From Flaccisagitta enflata (Eukaryota > Chaetognatha > Sagittoidea > Aphragmophora), in the NCBI GenBank assembly GCA_965153355.1, contig OZ231128.1, forward strand, positions 38,936,001 to 39,000,000: DNA of 64,000 nucleotides, written 5' to 3'. Position 1 is the first letter of the stretch. Each line of letters begins with the position of its first letter. Shown in pieces: positions 1 through 11,024 of this stretch. Below the pieces are notes generated by a model. It did not search any database, was not told where the DNA came from, and saw only the letters and a program-made list of their open reading frames with translations. Position numbers and translations under genes: made by a program.

Positions 1-350
1 AGAAGCCATGAGATGTTTCCTAGAAGATGTTCATGATCAAACAATGTATACAGCGTAGAAAAATCATTAATAGAAATAGATAGCACATTTTCCGCTTTAT
101 CAAACATATTCTTAACCTCCATACTTGTTTGAACATCAAACACAAGCTTTCTACCAGAAAATTCCTCACTTTTCCTACATAAATTGGTAAATTGAGATTT
201 ACACATTTTCAACACTAGCGCTACAATACTGTCTAATCTAGATGTAACAGTTTTGATATTACCGGCAATGTATCTCATTTTGGGCGGGTTTTTATGAAAT
301 TTTGGAGTACCGGCAATGTATCTCATTTTGGGCGGGTTTTTATGATCTTC
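1..350 (-). pseudogene. Reverse transcriptase fragment, Penelope-like, truncated by the window edge
   Basis: Read on the minus strand, 350 down to 3 is one open frame of 116 codons, ended upstream by a TAG at 353-351 and running off the left edge. It contains HKNPPKMRYIAG followed, after about 75 residues, by DFSTLYT (65-45). In Penelope-like retroelements an (L)HKNP..(F/Y)RxIA block precedes a DFSTLYT motif that carries the first catalytic aspartate of the palm. Order and spacing fit that family, and the motif differs from the AFDT-type motif of most LINEs. The HKNPPKMRYIAG block occurs twice through a 48-base direct duplication (260-297 and 308-345) that keeps frame. The stop directly before the duplicated block and the missing N-terminal part mark this as a dead fragment. 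A LINE of another clade is possible but less likely. The reading frame is seen; the family is inferred from motifs. Confidence 0.6.
260..345. repeat. 48-base in-frame direct duplication inside the RT fragment
   Basis: A 38-base block is present twice with a 48-base offset and no mismatches. The offset equals 16 codons, so the minus-strand RT frame continues through both copies. Confidence 0.9.
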
Positions 351-399
351 CTACTGATGCTTCAAGGCCGTTTATTGCTGCTACCTTTAGTAGCGGCAG

Positions 400-625
400 A
401 AGTATGGCAAAAGAGGTCTAGGGGCATGATATGGAGCAGGTAGCGGCAATAGAGGCGACGGCGGAAGAGGTAGGAGGATGAGAGGAGCTAAGTAGCGGCA
501 GCAGAGGCGACGGCGGAAGATTTGTATGAGAATGGAGGGTGAAAGGTAGCGGAACAAGAGGCGTGGGCAGAGGAGTTAAAGGAGGATGGAAGAGGGAGGG
601 AAGAAGAGGGAGGAGCGGCAATAGA
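400..625. repeat. Degenerate purine/GGC-rich minisatellite
   Basis: The plus strand repeats TAGCGGCA(A/G)(T/C)AGAGGCGACGGCGGAAG at about 438 and 491, with shorter AGAGG/GAGGAGG variants around it. The minus-strand open frame here is only low-complexity Leu/Pro and is not regarded as a gene. Confidence 0.6.
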
Positions 626-659
626 GGTACCGCTTTTGGGCAGGGTCTAGGGCAGGAAT

Positions 660-1690
660 AGGGCCTTTGGACGGCTGACTGTCATAGTCTGAGTAAAGCA
701 TATGTGATCCTTCTAAATTCAGTGTGAAGCAAAAATATACATGCTTGGCTATAAGGCACCCCGCCTTGAAGGCATGAAATCAGCTGGTCTGGTCCCTTGA
801 GATGCCTTCTAGTGAAGTTTAATTGTGTCTTTGAATGTCAATATCTCTGCAACCAGTTAGTCGCAGTGAGCTCAAATTTTAGGTGAAGTTAGGGTAGATA
901 ATAGGTAATAACTCCACCAAAAATGAACATGATTGGATAAAAAGGAACAGTTTTTATTCAACTTTAAAAAATGGGTCATTTTCTCAATTTTTGAGAAAAA
1001 ATTCAATTTTTGAGAAAAAATTTTTTTTCTAAAAGGGCCAGTTCAAATTTGTTTTCAGAATCTCTTAATTTGTAATTAGTTATGTCAAAAAATAACAATT
1101 GGCAGAATTTTGTATTTGAAAAAAAAAAATTTGGGGGGGTAAAACGTCCTACATTGCATTTTGTGAATATTTCAAAATTTCATAACTGTGTCAAAATTTT
1201 TTTTGAAGGGCTGAAATTTTGCACACTTATTAGTGACTCCAAAAACTACTACCACACTAAAAATCAGGAGATTTTATTGAAATCCTGAGGAGATATTTCA
1301 CTTTTTGTGATTTTGGAGTTTTGGGTGCCGTGGCCCTAAAAATAGGCGGAAAATCTCCAACAAAAAATGAATTTTGTGTAAATGTGTCTCACTAACATAT
1401 ATAAGAAAGAATTTTTCTTGTGTGTAATTTTTGTGGTTGAAATCAGCAAAAAAACTGAAAAAATTTTTTTTTGTAAAAAAAAAAATGAAATTCTCGGATT
1501 CGCTCCAAAACCTTATGCAATATAGGGGACCTATAGGTGCATTATGGGGTAAAAAATTTTAGCTTCATTCAAAGCGGTTTGGCAGATATCGCTTCCCTGG
1601 AGTTGGTCAATTCTTCGATTCTCGTACTTGGGTATCGTTCTCACATTGGCGATGTCGTGAAGGTGAGCGGTCGCTCGTGATGCTTTTAGA
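660..1690. other. AT-rich sequence without a recognised gene
   Basis: Mostly A/T with homopolymer runs. A short hairpin block CTCAATTTTTGAG is partly repeated at about 975-1020. No long frame with natural composition, RNA gene or element end was recognised. Confidence 0.5.
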
Positions 1691-2582
1691 TCGAAATGTC
1701 GCGAAAAGAAGATATATCACTCTTAAGATACTTTAGACAACTACTTGATTTTTTTTTCTGTGGTAGATGATATGATTAAGTTTTGTTACAAAAAAAGAAA
1801 TAAAGCCCCAGTGTTTTATTTATGTGCCCTAAATATCATGACAGAAATTAGTCGATTTCAGTCACAAATAGCCTTTTTTGATGGAACAAGGCCGGATACA
1901 CGGCAATCCAGTCGCGGACGGTTGGGCAGGAGCAGTAATGCGAAAACTGCTCGGAATTCAAAAATGTGACCTACCGACCGACCTACCTACCGACCAACCT
2001 ACCGACCGACACAGCAAGGTGTAGAGTCGCGTGTCCGCTACTAAAAAATGAGGTTAGACAGCAGCAGTGCTTCTTTTTTTCAAAAAGAGTGGTCCTACAG
2101 TGTTGGTCATGAGGAATTAATGAAGTTTTGTTTGAAATACTAAAAGATTTGACTTATGTGATGCAGTAATGATTGATTTTGACCACATAACACTGCAAAA
2201 ACCTCAAGATTTCGGAAAATTTTTAAAAATTGTTTGCAAATTGTTCAAAATTAAGATCAGTGAGAATATTTTATCCTTAAAACATAATCTACATTAAAAT
2301 CCCTTGAATTCTAGACCAAGCCTAGCAATTCAGCTCAATTTGTGAAGAAATGACAAATATGAAATAAAGTAAAGAAAAAGTTGTTGGGAAAAAAATCCTT
2401 CGATGTGAAATATGCAATATTCATTGATTGTGAGTAGGAGGCTTAAATTCTTTAGTTGGTGGGACATTCTTTGCTTGTAGCAAAACTTAATCAAATTATC
2501 TAGCAGGGGAACAAAGAAAAAACTAATTACTATGAATAGTTTTGGAGTAATACATCTTCTTTTCGCGACCTCAAAGGGCCAA
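1690..2582. repeat. Diverged inverted repeat of about 110 bases flanking 0.65 kb
   Basis: About 1693-1800 (GTCGCGAAAAGAAGAT...GATTAAGTTTTGTTACAA) matches the reverse complement of about 2475-2575 over roughly 110 bases with substitutions and small gaps. The A' element at 1885-2048 lies between the arms. This may be an old foldback element; its outer borders are unclear. Confidence 0.55.
1885..2048 (+). mobile_element. Helentron-like element, subfamily A'
   Basis: Starts AACAAGGCCGGATACACGGC, has AGTCGCGGAC 26 bases in, then GTTGGGCAGGAGCAGTAATGC, a run of ACCGACCT tetranucleotides, CACAGCAAGGTGTAG and the terminal hairpin GTCGCGTGTCCGCTAC before TAAAAA. One hairpin base pair is broken. Confidence 0.7.
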
Positions 2583-3050
2583 ATTTGGATCAAAATTTGA
2601 GAAAAAAAATTATTCAATTTTCCGAGCTTTTGGAGTGGTTTGGGGGGGTTCAAGGTGGAAATTGAAAAATCGCCACGGTAGCGCCATTTGTATTCACCTA
2701 AAGTGTCAACCGCCACTGCAAGTGTGGGAATTGATTGAACCATGTGAGCTGTAGGGGGGGCATGTAACACTTTGGTTCCCTCCTCTGCTCTTATTAGGGT
2801 CCTGTCCGTACAAACTGGTTAAGACGGCTTCTCCGAAGGCAACATTTGTGTTTCAAAGAAGGTCAAAATAGAAAAAATGTATGATTGAAAATGCAAAATT
2901 AAGTGAATGAAAGTGATTGAGATGGCTCAGACATAATGTTTAAAAGAAAAATTTGCATTGATTTAGAAAGAGGACCAAGTTAAGTCAACATTACAAAAAA
3001 AATTGTTTTGAAAATTTGTATTTTTTTTATATTTGGTCACTGACAGGGGG

Positions 3051-3197
3051 CTGGTCGAAATTCTAAATTTACAATGGAAATAAAAAAATGAAAAAACAAA
3101 GAACATAGTTCTCTTCCTAAATCGATTACAGAGAGAACTATGCTTTTCAAAATGCAAACTTTCCCTGTGTTTGGCTTTCTTAGAATTTCGACCTCAA
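3051..3197. mobile_element. Small foldback (MITE-like hairpin)
   Basis: Two arms of about 65 bases, both starting GGTCGAAATTCTAA at the outside and meeting at CATAGTTCTCT/AGAGAACTATG, surround a 15-base loop. The inner 11 bases pair perfectly and the middle of the arms is diverged. No clear target duplication. Confidence 0.55.
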
Positions 3198-3199
3198 AA

Positions 3200-4985
3200 A
3201 ATGAAAGAAAGTGTAAGCAGAAATTCATTAAAAAACATCATTTTTTTGCTTGTTTTCATGTGAATTTGTTTTCATGTGAATCGCTTAGTTCAAATTACAT
3301 TTTAAGTCAGAATATAATAGAAATGTATGCACCAAGTGTCATTAGAGACAATTTGTTCACTAAAAGCATTCCAGCTTCATTATTGTCCTGATAATAATGC
3401 AAAAAGTATGATGAAACATATCATTTTCCTTCGAAAAATTTCCGTCTTAAGGCCGAACCCTTATTGGGCTGGGGATTTTCAGTGAGCATCTGAGACGGTC
3501 TAAGAGGCTGTGATGGATCGTCACCTTGGCAACATTTTGTCGAACCAGGAAAAAAGCAAACTTCTTCATTTAGCTATTTAAGGATACTTTTTTTATACCT
3601 CATGTATACCTCATTTATACCTCACGTATGTCGTCCCTGAAGGTATTCAACCGTTGTAATATCAATTCCTTAAATAGCCGTGTTAATTTGTACAGACTGT
3701 GGTTTGGTACTAAGCAATCATTACACAGACTAGGAGCTCACTGGCGATGGTAAGTACCTACCCTACGTATTCCCTATCAAGGCCTGGAGCACTCGTGAAA
3801 AGTTCTTCTACATCTCTACTCTGCTCTTCTTCGTCGCAATTACAAAATCATGTTTGACATTTTCTCATCTCAGTCGAATGATAATTGTTTTCCTGGCCCA
3901 GGATCAAAACAAACCCGGTTGCTAAAGTGTGTTACCGTCATTAAGTGAATTCATCATTTGAATCTGAATCGATCAGGTTTATCTAGTAAGAATCATCCTT
4001 CTACCATAGCTAGATATAACCGATTCAACATTTTAAGGTGGCAGGCCAGAATGGAGTAACCGCGTTGCTATATTTTAAAGAATATTACTATCAAATTTTA
4101 CTTCATTAGAAAGCCTAGTGTTTAAGCTTTCCTCCGTTCTTCTCATTTTTCCAATACTCCTAATATTTTAGATGAAGTGACCAAAAGAAAAAACAGTTCA
4201 TGATTTCACGAGTGCTCAAGCATGAAACACGCTGAGTCTTCGAAATCATCATGACCTTTTTTACCCAAATTTTGAAAGCTGATATCTTATGAACAGATAG
4301 ACCGATTGACTTGATTTTTTTCATGGTAACATCATATGACCTTGTTTACTGATATGTGAAGTTTCAGGAAATTTCAGATAGTGCAACCACCCGAACCAGC
4401 CTACCCACCCAAAAATTTCAAATTAGCGTAGCTAAAAAAATATTCTATGAAATTTTCTGAAATTTTGCATGAAGAACCATCCAACCCCTGGACAAATCCT
4501 GGGTAAGTTGTACGGCGATCAGGTAATTACTTTGGCTGTAATCGCATGAAAAAGAGTTGAGGACAAACTGATTTAGAGGGATAGCCGCTTTCGTGGGGAA
4601 ATCTCAAGCTGTGGGGAAATCTCAAGCTACCTGTCATAATCTTTCCAGTTCCATAAAGTTTAGATAAAATAGCATGGAGCTAGCGGCTGAATTTCGTTCC
4701 ACTCTTCTATCTTGGCAATAATAAAAAAAAAAGTTTTCAAATTTGCTCAGTCGATTCCCCACCTCTGATCAATTCACAGTAAACGACTCCAGAAGCCTGC
4801 GCTAGTTTTACGGCGATTTCGCTGTAATGTGTACGCATTTATTTGCGTTTTCTTGTTTTCGTTTTTTTTTCTTTTTTTTTGTTTTATTCATTTTTCGGCT
4901 TTTACTTTTTATAGCGCGGAATCACTTCTAATAGACGCTGCGCCCGTTTGTTAGTCGGGCCGCGACGCTCGTGTTCAAGAGTAAG
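3200..4985. other. Gene-free stretch with two short tandem duplications
   Basis: Holds a three-fold 11-base repeat (TATACCTCATG type, about 3594-3626) and a 19-base tandem duplication TGGGGAAATCTCAAGCT at about 4594-4631. I saw no coding or RNA feature. Confidence 0.5.
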
Positions 4986-4986
4986 A

Positions 4987-4988
<2 letters not shown>

Positions 4989-5079
<91 letters not shown>
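4989..5079. repeat. (GA)n microsatellite with a 22-base minisatellite behind it
   Basis: About 45 GA units. At 5093-5190 follow four imperfect copies of a unit like ACAGACACAGCGAAACAGTACG. Confidence 0.95.
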
Positions 5080-5083
<4 letters not shown>

Positions 5084-5762
5084 CATTAACGACAGACACA
5101 GTGAGACAGAATGACAGACACAGCGAAACAGTACGACAGACACAGCGAAACAGTTCGACAGACACAGCGAGACAGTACGACAGACCCAGCTGAGATAGAT
5201 AAAATCACTTTGATATTAAAGTTGATTTAAAAAAAACCCGCCTCTGGCTAGTCAAAGTACTTGCCTGACGTGGCTAATGAAAACAGTTCATAACCAGTGT
5301 ACCATTTCCTTTCACGAACACTACTGTGACATGTTTTTCTATTTATCGTTTAGAAAAAAAATTCAAAAAGAAGGAAAAGCAATTCTATCCTATGACTTAG
5401 AGACTAGCCGTTTTTGCTAGCAACGAGTGGCATGAGATATTTCCTATGATAGACATAGAAAGATACAAACAGACTGACAGTAAGTTTTTTCAAAAGATCC
5501 TCAAAACGATGTCTGAGGCCCTCGAGACCATGATTTTTGAAAAAAACTTGTGTAAATCATGAAAACCCTGACTTTTTGGCAAAACAGAGATTCAAAATCA
5601 CACTCGGAATCAAAACTAGTACCCAAGAATATTTTGCCGCCATTTTTTTCATCAGTGGAGTTTCAACAAGATCGAATCTGTGTCATTCTTCTTGAAACTT
5701 TAGCTTAGTGCTCGCGGTAGCATTACTAGGATGGGACCGAGACAAACCCATAATGCAATGAG

Positions 5763-5878
5763 TAGAAGAAGAAGAAGAAGAAGAAGAAGAAGAAGAAGAA
5801 GAAGAAAAAGAAGAAGAAGAAGAAGAAGAAGAAGAAGAAGAAGAAGAAGAAGAAAAAGAAGAAGAAAAGAAGACGAAG
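5763..5878. repeat. (GAA)n microsatellite
   Basis: Imperfect GAA array with GAAAAA interruptions. A degenerate TGGACGGACGGA tract follows at about 5960-6040. Confidence 0.95.
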
Positions 5879-6054
5879 ATGACTTGGAAGAAGATGATGG
5901 AGAACAAGGCGCGCGGGCAAATCAATGCGTCATCTGCGTGTGATATTAGAAGAGGCGTAATGGACCAACAGACGGATGGACGGACCGATGCACGGACGGA
6001 CAGTTGGATGGACGGACAGATGGACGGACGGACAGACCCTGTTATAAAGATGCA

Positions 6055-6134
6055 TCTAAAAAGAAGGTAGTGAAGCAGAAGAAAGAGAAGAGGAAGAGAA
6101 GAGGTAGAAGCAGAAAAAGAAGAAGACTTAAAAG

Positions 6135-6166
<32 letters not shown>

Positions 6167-6355
6167 AGAAGAAGAAGAAGAAGAAGAAGAAGAAGAAGAA
6201 GAAGGAGAAGAAGAAGAACAACAACAACAACAAAAACAACAACAAAAAGAAGAAGTAGAAGAAAAAGAAGAAAAAGAAGAAATAGAAGAAGTAGAAGAAG
6301 AAGAAGAAATAGAAGAAGTAGAAGAAGAAGAAGAAGAAGAAAAAGAATAACAAGG
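6055..6355. repeat. Degenerate (GAA)n array with a CAA patch
   Basis: GAA/AGG-rich; the purest part is 6135-6205, followed by CAACAACAAC at about 6218-6245 and more GAA/TAG variants. Confidence 0.9.
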
Positions 6356-6444
6356 CCTGATATACGCTATCCCAGGACACTAGCATTTGGGCAAAACCAG
6401 AGGCCAAAGACCGCAAAAACTATGAAAAAAATCAAACAAGAAAT

Positions 6445-6649
6445 CAAGTGACAGGGTCACAATATCTTTGCGGATAGGTGGGCAGGGGCATATGAACTCC
6501 CTTCATACCTTCGCCCATCCCACGCTCACGTGCTCAGAAAATCACAAGAGCAGCATCTTAAATGGGTGTTTTTGCACTTTGACTGGAGCGTAAACAACAG
6601 ACTGACAAACAGACAAAGCATCTTATAGAATTGTGTGCCCGCTACTAAT
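6445..6649 (+). mobile_element. Helentron-like element, subfamily C
   Basis: Starts CAAGTGACAGGGTCACAATAT, continues TTTGCGGATAGGTGGGCAGGGGC and ends CTTATAGAATTGTGTGCCCGCTACTAA. The hairpin is degraded. Confidence 0.55.
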
Positions 6650-6657
6650 AAGTTAAA

Positions 6658-6733
6658 GTGCGAGAGAATGACCGACCATCTGATGGACAGATGGACGAAG
6701 CGGGTTGTAGAGTCGCATTCACCCTACTAAAAC
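6658..6733 (+). mobile_element. 3' part of an A-type element
   Basis: GACCGACC...GGACAGATGGACGAAGCGGGTTGTAGAGTCGCATTCACCCTACTAAAA. The 5' half is absent. Confidence 0.5.
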
Positions 6734-6735
6734 AA

Positions 6736-6738
6736 TGA

Positions 6739-6818
<80 letters not shown>
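6736..6818. repeat. (GA)n microsatellite
   Basis: About 40 units followed by a short A run. Confidence 0.95.
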
Positions 6819-6822
<4 letters not shown>

Positions 6823-7065
6823 AAAAACAGACACACAGACAACACACAGGCTGACTGGTAGATGTTGATGCCATAAACATTAAAAAAGAACAAGCGAAAG
6901 ATTGATAGAAATTGAGAAGGAAGGCATGGACGTTAGACTAAGTCCCAAATTGTCAGTCTTAGATTGGCGTTGGTCTAATATTCCATGAGGGAAAAAGACA
7001 CAAATGTGGTTAGTTCTGTAAAATTTCTTCAAGTGATTCCGATGAATTTCGGTGATTTTTAGCTT

Positions 7066-7138
7066 AGGGATGATGGATAGACGGACAAACCTACAGACAG
7101 TCTGAGCCTCTTATAAAGTTGCGTTGGCACTCCTAAAA
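7066..7138 (+). mobile_element. 3' part of a B/C-type element
   Basis: GGATAGACGGACAAACC...GAGCCTCTTATAAAGTTGCG...CCTAAAAAT. The terminal hairpin is degraded. Confidence 0.45.
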
Positions 7139-7149
7139 ATATTTCTAAC

Positions 7150-7525
7150 CAATGGTGAGTGACAGACCGACAATGACAGACCAACAGTGATACACCGAAA
7201 ATGAAAGACCAACAGTGAAAGACCATCAGTGACAGAATGACAGTGACAGACTGACAGTGACAGACTGACAGTGACAGCCCGACAGTGGCAGACCAACAGT
7301 GACAGCCCGACAGTGGCAGACCAACAGTGACAGACCGACAGTGGCAGACCAACAGTGACAGACCAACAGTGACAGACTGACAGTGACAGACCAACAGTGA
7401 CAGACTGACAGTGACAGACTGAGAGTGACAGACTGACACTGACAGACTGACACTGACTGACTGACAGTGACTCAGACTGACACTGACTGACTGACAGTGA
7501 CTGACAGTGATAGACTGACAGAAAG
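7150..7525. repeat. 15-base minisatellite (CAGACCAACAGTGA type)
   Basis: About 25 imperfect copies of CAGACYRACAGTGA with shorter variants near the right end. Minus-strand frames through it give only SV/CH repeats and are not counted as genes. Confidence 0.85.
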
Positions 7526-7655
7526 ACACACTGAGAAACCAGTACAAGCAATGAAAGAAAAAACTACTGTGATGAATAAGTTAGAACTCTTGAGCTGGTA
7601 ATTCAATGATTCAAATCATTTTGTTGATCTCCCTTTTTCTGTTATATTGAAATTA

Positions 7656-8188
7656 TTAGTCGCGTGCTATGCGACTCTACACCCCGCTTTGTTGGTCCGT
7701 CCGTCCGTCCGTCCGTCCGTCCGTCGGTCTGTCACTAGGTGACCAAAGACGACAAATTCGAAATTCATCTTCTCGTGGGAGAAACGTGACCATTTCCATC
7801 ATAGATGATAACTCTAACCTGCGATGATCAGAGTTCACTCATGACCGCCACTCCCATTATATCCCATAGAAAATGCATAGAAACAGTTCTGGTCTTTTTA
7901 CAGCCCTACATTTTATAATGGGAAAAGGGGGGTGGGGTGGCGGTCATGAGAAATTTTATCTGATCATCACCAGATTTGAGAGTCATCACCTGTGGTGGAA
8001 ATGGACACATTTCTCCTGTGAGGAACACTAAATTCGGATTTGACCATACTTTCAGTCACCCTATCCGTCACACTTTACTTTTTGGCGTTTCTGGGGTTTA
8101 CCGCTCCTGCCCAAATGCTCCACTGACCTCAACTAGTGGCCCCTGCCCACCCGCACGCGACTGGGGGTAGCTGTGTATCTTGCCTTGT
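7656..8188 (-). mobile_element. Helentron-like element A, interrupted by a foldback
   Basis: The minus-strand element begins at 8188 (ACAAGGCAAGATACACAGCTACCCCC AGTCGCGTGC pattern) and ends at 7656 with a GTCGCATAGCACGCGACT hairpin and TAA. The (GGAC)n run is at about 7698-7727. A separate element (7736-8066) sits inside and is flanked by duplicated GTCAC. Confidence 0.75.
7736..8066. mobile_element. Foldback element nested in an A element, GTCAC target duplication
   Basis: Two arms of about 110-130 bases are inverted copies. TAGGTGACCAAAG at the left end pairs with the right end. Shared inner blocks include GATGATCAGA and CATGACCGCCAC. GTCAC stands on both sides (7731-7735, 8067-8071), whereas uninterrupted A copies such as the one at 59950 have it once, followed directly by a TTTTACTTTT-like run. 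Confidence 0.75.
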
Positions 8189-8189
8189 A

Positions 8190-8785
8190 AATTATACAAA
8201 AAACAATATATCTCCCTTTCTCTGTTTGTTTGTCTAGATCTGTCTGTCGGTCAGTCCGTTAGTCTAGCTCGTGCTTACGTTATCTCTCTATTCAAAGTCA
8301 TAACTATTTTAACTTCTGAATCTACTTTCTGCTGATAGGATCATCTTTGAAAGTCTACCGACGCTAACCGACGCAATGACCGTAATGAGTACGCGTACGC
8401 GTAGATATATATCAGAACTTAATAAACCTCATTGAGCGGCTTTGACCCAGCACGCGAAGTTGGTCAAATCAATACTTTAACAATTTCATGATTTTGAGTA
8501 ATATCAAAAATAAATTTGAAATTTCTCATATTTTGCCTGAATGACTATTCCATCTTGCTCTTGATATTTCGAATCGTTGACTGAGTGAAATTTAGCTAAG
8601 CAGGGGTTTTTAAAATCCTTTTTTGTGCTTTTTCTCACTTTTAAGTACTTAAGTATCTAATAGACATGTGTTTGATTAAATATAGATTACATCAAGTTGT
8701 TCGTCGTATCAAAGGCGAGAGTATAACGATTCTAAATATGTTGTTTATTTTTTTTATCACTATATTAACTTTTTCAAATAAAATA
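8190..8785. other. Gene-free stretch
   Basis: AT-rich with a few TGTCTGTC runs. Nothing recognised. Confidence 0.45.
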
Positions 8786-8787
8786 AA

Positions 8788-8998
8788 CAAAACAACTATG
8801 GAGACGTGCTTCGCTCGGGTCCTGGACTTGGAACCAGGCACAGGGGTAGAGACGTTCCCCCTGAGGTGGCTTACAGCTGTCCTCACGCTTCCCGAAAGGA
8901 GGCGCCCAGGGGAGGATCGATCCTGGGACCATGTGGTCATGCAGCCAAGGCTTTCCTCGATGCGCCACCGAGTTATGTCCGGAAGCAAATTGTCTGGA
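8788..8998 (-). mobile_element. tRNA-derived SINE
   Basis: On the minus strand the head reads CTCGGTGGCGCATCGAGG (RNA polymerase III A-box like, TGGCGCA..GAGG). About 40 bases on comes CCAGGATCGATCCTCC (B-box like, GATCGATCC). A GC-rich body of about 130 bases follows. This is the layout of a tRNA-derived SINE. The source tRNA and the exact 3' end are not clear. The overlapping open frames (8666-9100 plus, 8692-9063 minus) follow from its GC-rich content and are not counted. Confidence 0.5.
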
Positions 8999-9284
8999 AC
9001 TTCCTTTATGGACGGCAGATCCTGCATTAAGCCATTATGCAGTGCTAGTCTGGGTGAGGTCATTGCAAACGTTTCTCAAGCTGACATTTGGATCTTCTGA
9101 AAATACTTTCTGACAGACCAAGACAGACAGATATGCATACATTAACACTGCATAATAGATGGGACAATAAAACATTTTTTTCGTCCTAGAAAGAATGGCA
9201 TCGGTGAAAAGTTTACTTTTTATGTCTAGTGTGAGATAAAAAAAAGTTTGTGCCCTTTTTCCCAAATCTCCCTTCCCAGGAGCC

Positions 9285-9880
9285 CATATAGTGACCCCCC
9301 TTTTAGGGGGTTTTAGCCACCACCAGAAAAAGGCCAAATTCATGCTTTTTCACCTTGTTATTTTTATATTTTCTTTGGATCGATATAAAACCTTTGGATT
9401 TATTCTTGTTTTTTAAAGGATACTTAGTAGTAGATGTTATAATAAGAAATAGATGACAGTGGCCCTCAGGGGTCCCTCCAGGGGCCCCCAAATGGCCCCT
9501 AAAGGGGTAAAAATCAGAAAATCACCTAAATAATGAGGTTTTTTTTGCATATTCTCTTTCAAGCTGTTGGAGATTTGTATTTTATATAAAGATACCCTCA
9601 TCTAGTGGTGGGATACACAAACGAAGCTTGGGGGCCCCTCAGGGGGGCTCATTGGGGGGCCCCAAAATAGGTAAAATGGCCAAAAATGACCAAAAACTTG
9701 ACATTTTTGAATTTTTTCAAAAATCTAAGCAAATGGAGGGCCAAAGAATCTGTTCAGACACTGTCATCTAGTGCGGGAGAGCTTCAAGTTAACAAAGGTT
9801 ATGGCTTAAGACCCTTGAGGGGCCCTTCTGAAGGGCGCAAAGAACCCAAAATGGCAAAAATTATCTACATTTATTTGCTT
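9285..9880. repeat. Four diverged copies of a ~174-base tandem repeat
   Basis: A GC-rich palindromic core of CCCC/GGGG blocks followed by CAAAATGGC-type sequence recurs at about 9290, 9466, 9640 and 9812. Each copy is preceded by a variant of TCATCTAGTG. Divergence between copies is high. Confidence 0.6.
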
Positions 9881-9934
9881 CAAAGCCGATGGATGCTTTT
9901 ATAACATCTGTACATTGTTTATAAAATCATTATT

Positions 9935-10020
9935 CCATTCATTCATTCATCCGGTCTTCCAGTTGTTGGTTCATTCATTCATTCATCTTTTCATTCATTC
10001 ATTCACTCATACATTCAATG
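9935..10020. repeat. Short (ATTC)n tracts
   Basis: Interrupted TTCATTCATTCAT runs. Confidence 0.7.
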
Positions 10021-10261
10021 TTTCACTGATTGATGAAAAATTGGCTGTTGCTCACACTTATAATCCCAGACTTGCAACTGGCATTGAACAAAAATTTGAT
10101 CCAGAGGTAGTTTAACAGCTTTTCTTTTTGTTTTTTTGTTTGTTTTTGTTTTTGTTTTGTTTTTGTTTTGTTTTTAACAATCTAACAGCATAACCGAAAA
10201 CGACAGAATAAAGGTAATAAAGGGACAAAAAAAATGAATGGGATGGAATGAAAAAGAAGTA

Positions 10262-10337
10262 GGGCGAGGATCAAACCCGTTCACTCAGCACTAACTTAAT
10301 TGGATGCCTACTCCAGTGCCTTAAAAACAAGGATGCC
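10262..10337 (-). mobile_element. Possible tRNA-like SINE head
   Basis: On the minus strand GGCACTGGAGTAGG (weak A-box) is followed after about 35 bases by ACGGGTTTGATCCTCGCC, a good B-box whose CGGG/CTCG stem can form a T-arm. It could be a decayed tRNA or SINE; support is moderate. Confidence 0.35.
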
Positions 10338-10750
10338 TTTGTGTCACACCGACCAGAGACCATTCTAGATAACAGCTTCTGTCTTATGAAGCCATCACGA
10401 GCTTCTTCCCCAATGACTGCTGATGCTGCCTCGCTTACCACCTTTAACTGTTTGAATGTGGCAAGGATATTGGAGCAGCTCAAGAAGGGTGAGAATGAAA
10501 GCTCTTATTTCATCATCGGACAATTTCATCGTGAGTGGAGGCTCCGAAAATTTGGCAGTTTTCCAGTCAAAGAGCTCTGTGTGATTATTTGCTTTGAAGT
10601 TCTCTTATTGAAGTTGATTTGATCGCCATTACTTCTTCAAAGCTTAAAGAAAGAAGAGCGAGTGGATCTATCTTTTCTTTCTTTGGCTTTTTGGACTTTT
10701 TCCCTCTTCTTTTTTTCCTTGTCTCTTTCCCACTGACCTGACAGCTGATT

Positions 10751-10913
10751 TTTTTTAGTTGCATGACACGCAACTCTATAAGAGCCTTTGCCTGTCTGTC
10801 CGTTGATCCGTCCCTCCGCCGGGGCCAGGAGCACGAGTTGAAAAGCAGCAACACGGCCTGCCCCTGCCCACCCATCCACAACTGGTATTGGCTTCGGCAT
10901 CCGGCCTTGTTTC
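10751..10913 (-). mobile_element. Helentron-like element, subfamily B
   Basis: Minus-strand start AACAAGGCCGGATGCCGAAGC, then CCAGTTGTGGATGGGTGGGCAGGGGC, CAACTCGTGCTCC, a short GGAC run, CTTATAGAGTTGCGTGTC and the closing hairpin AGTTGCGTGTCATGCAACT with TAAAAAA. Confidence 0.7.
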
Positions 10914-11024
10914 ATTTTTTGATGTTGTAACGCTGTTAACCAACAGGCCGCCCAAGAGCAATATGTGGTCAGCGATACCAGTTGCCCTGTTTTGCTACAT
11001 TTTAAATTGAAGTGAGAGGAAGTA

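Noticed and set aside
8666-9100. 144-codon plus-strand frame
   Set aside because: It overlaps the tRNA-derived SINE and shows no protein motif.
10045-10085. Alu/7SL-like string GCTCACACTTATAATCCCAG
   Set aside because: Similarity is limited to about 25 bases with no further 7SL structure; likely chance.
10341-10622. 93-codon plus-strand frame as an upstream exon of the KptA-like gene
   Set aside because: Composition is plausible but no motif or splice junction links it; left unassigned.
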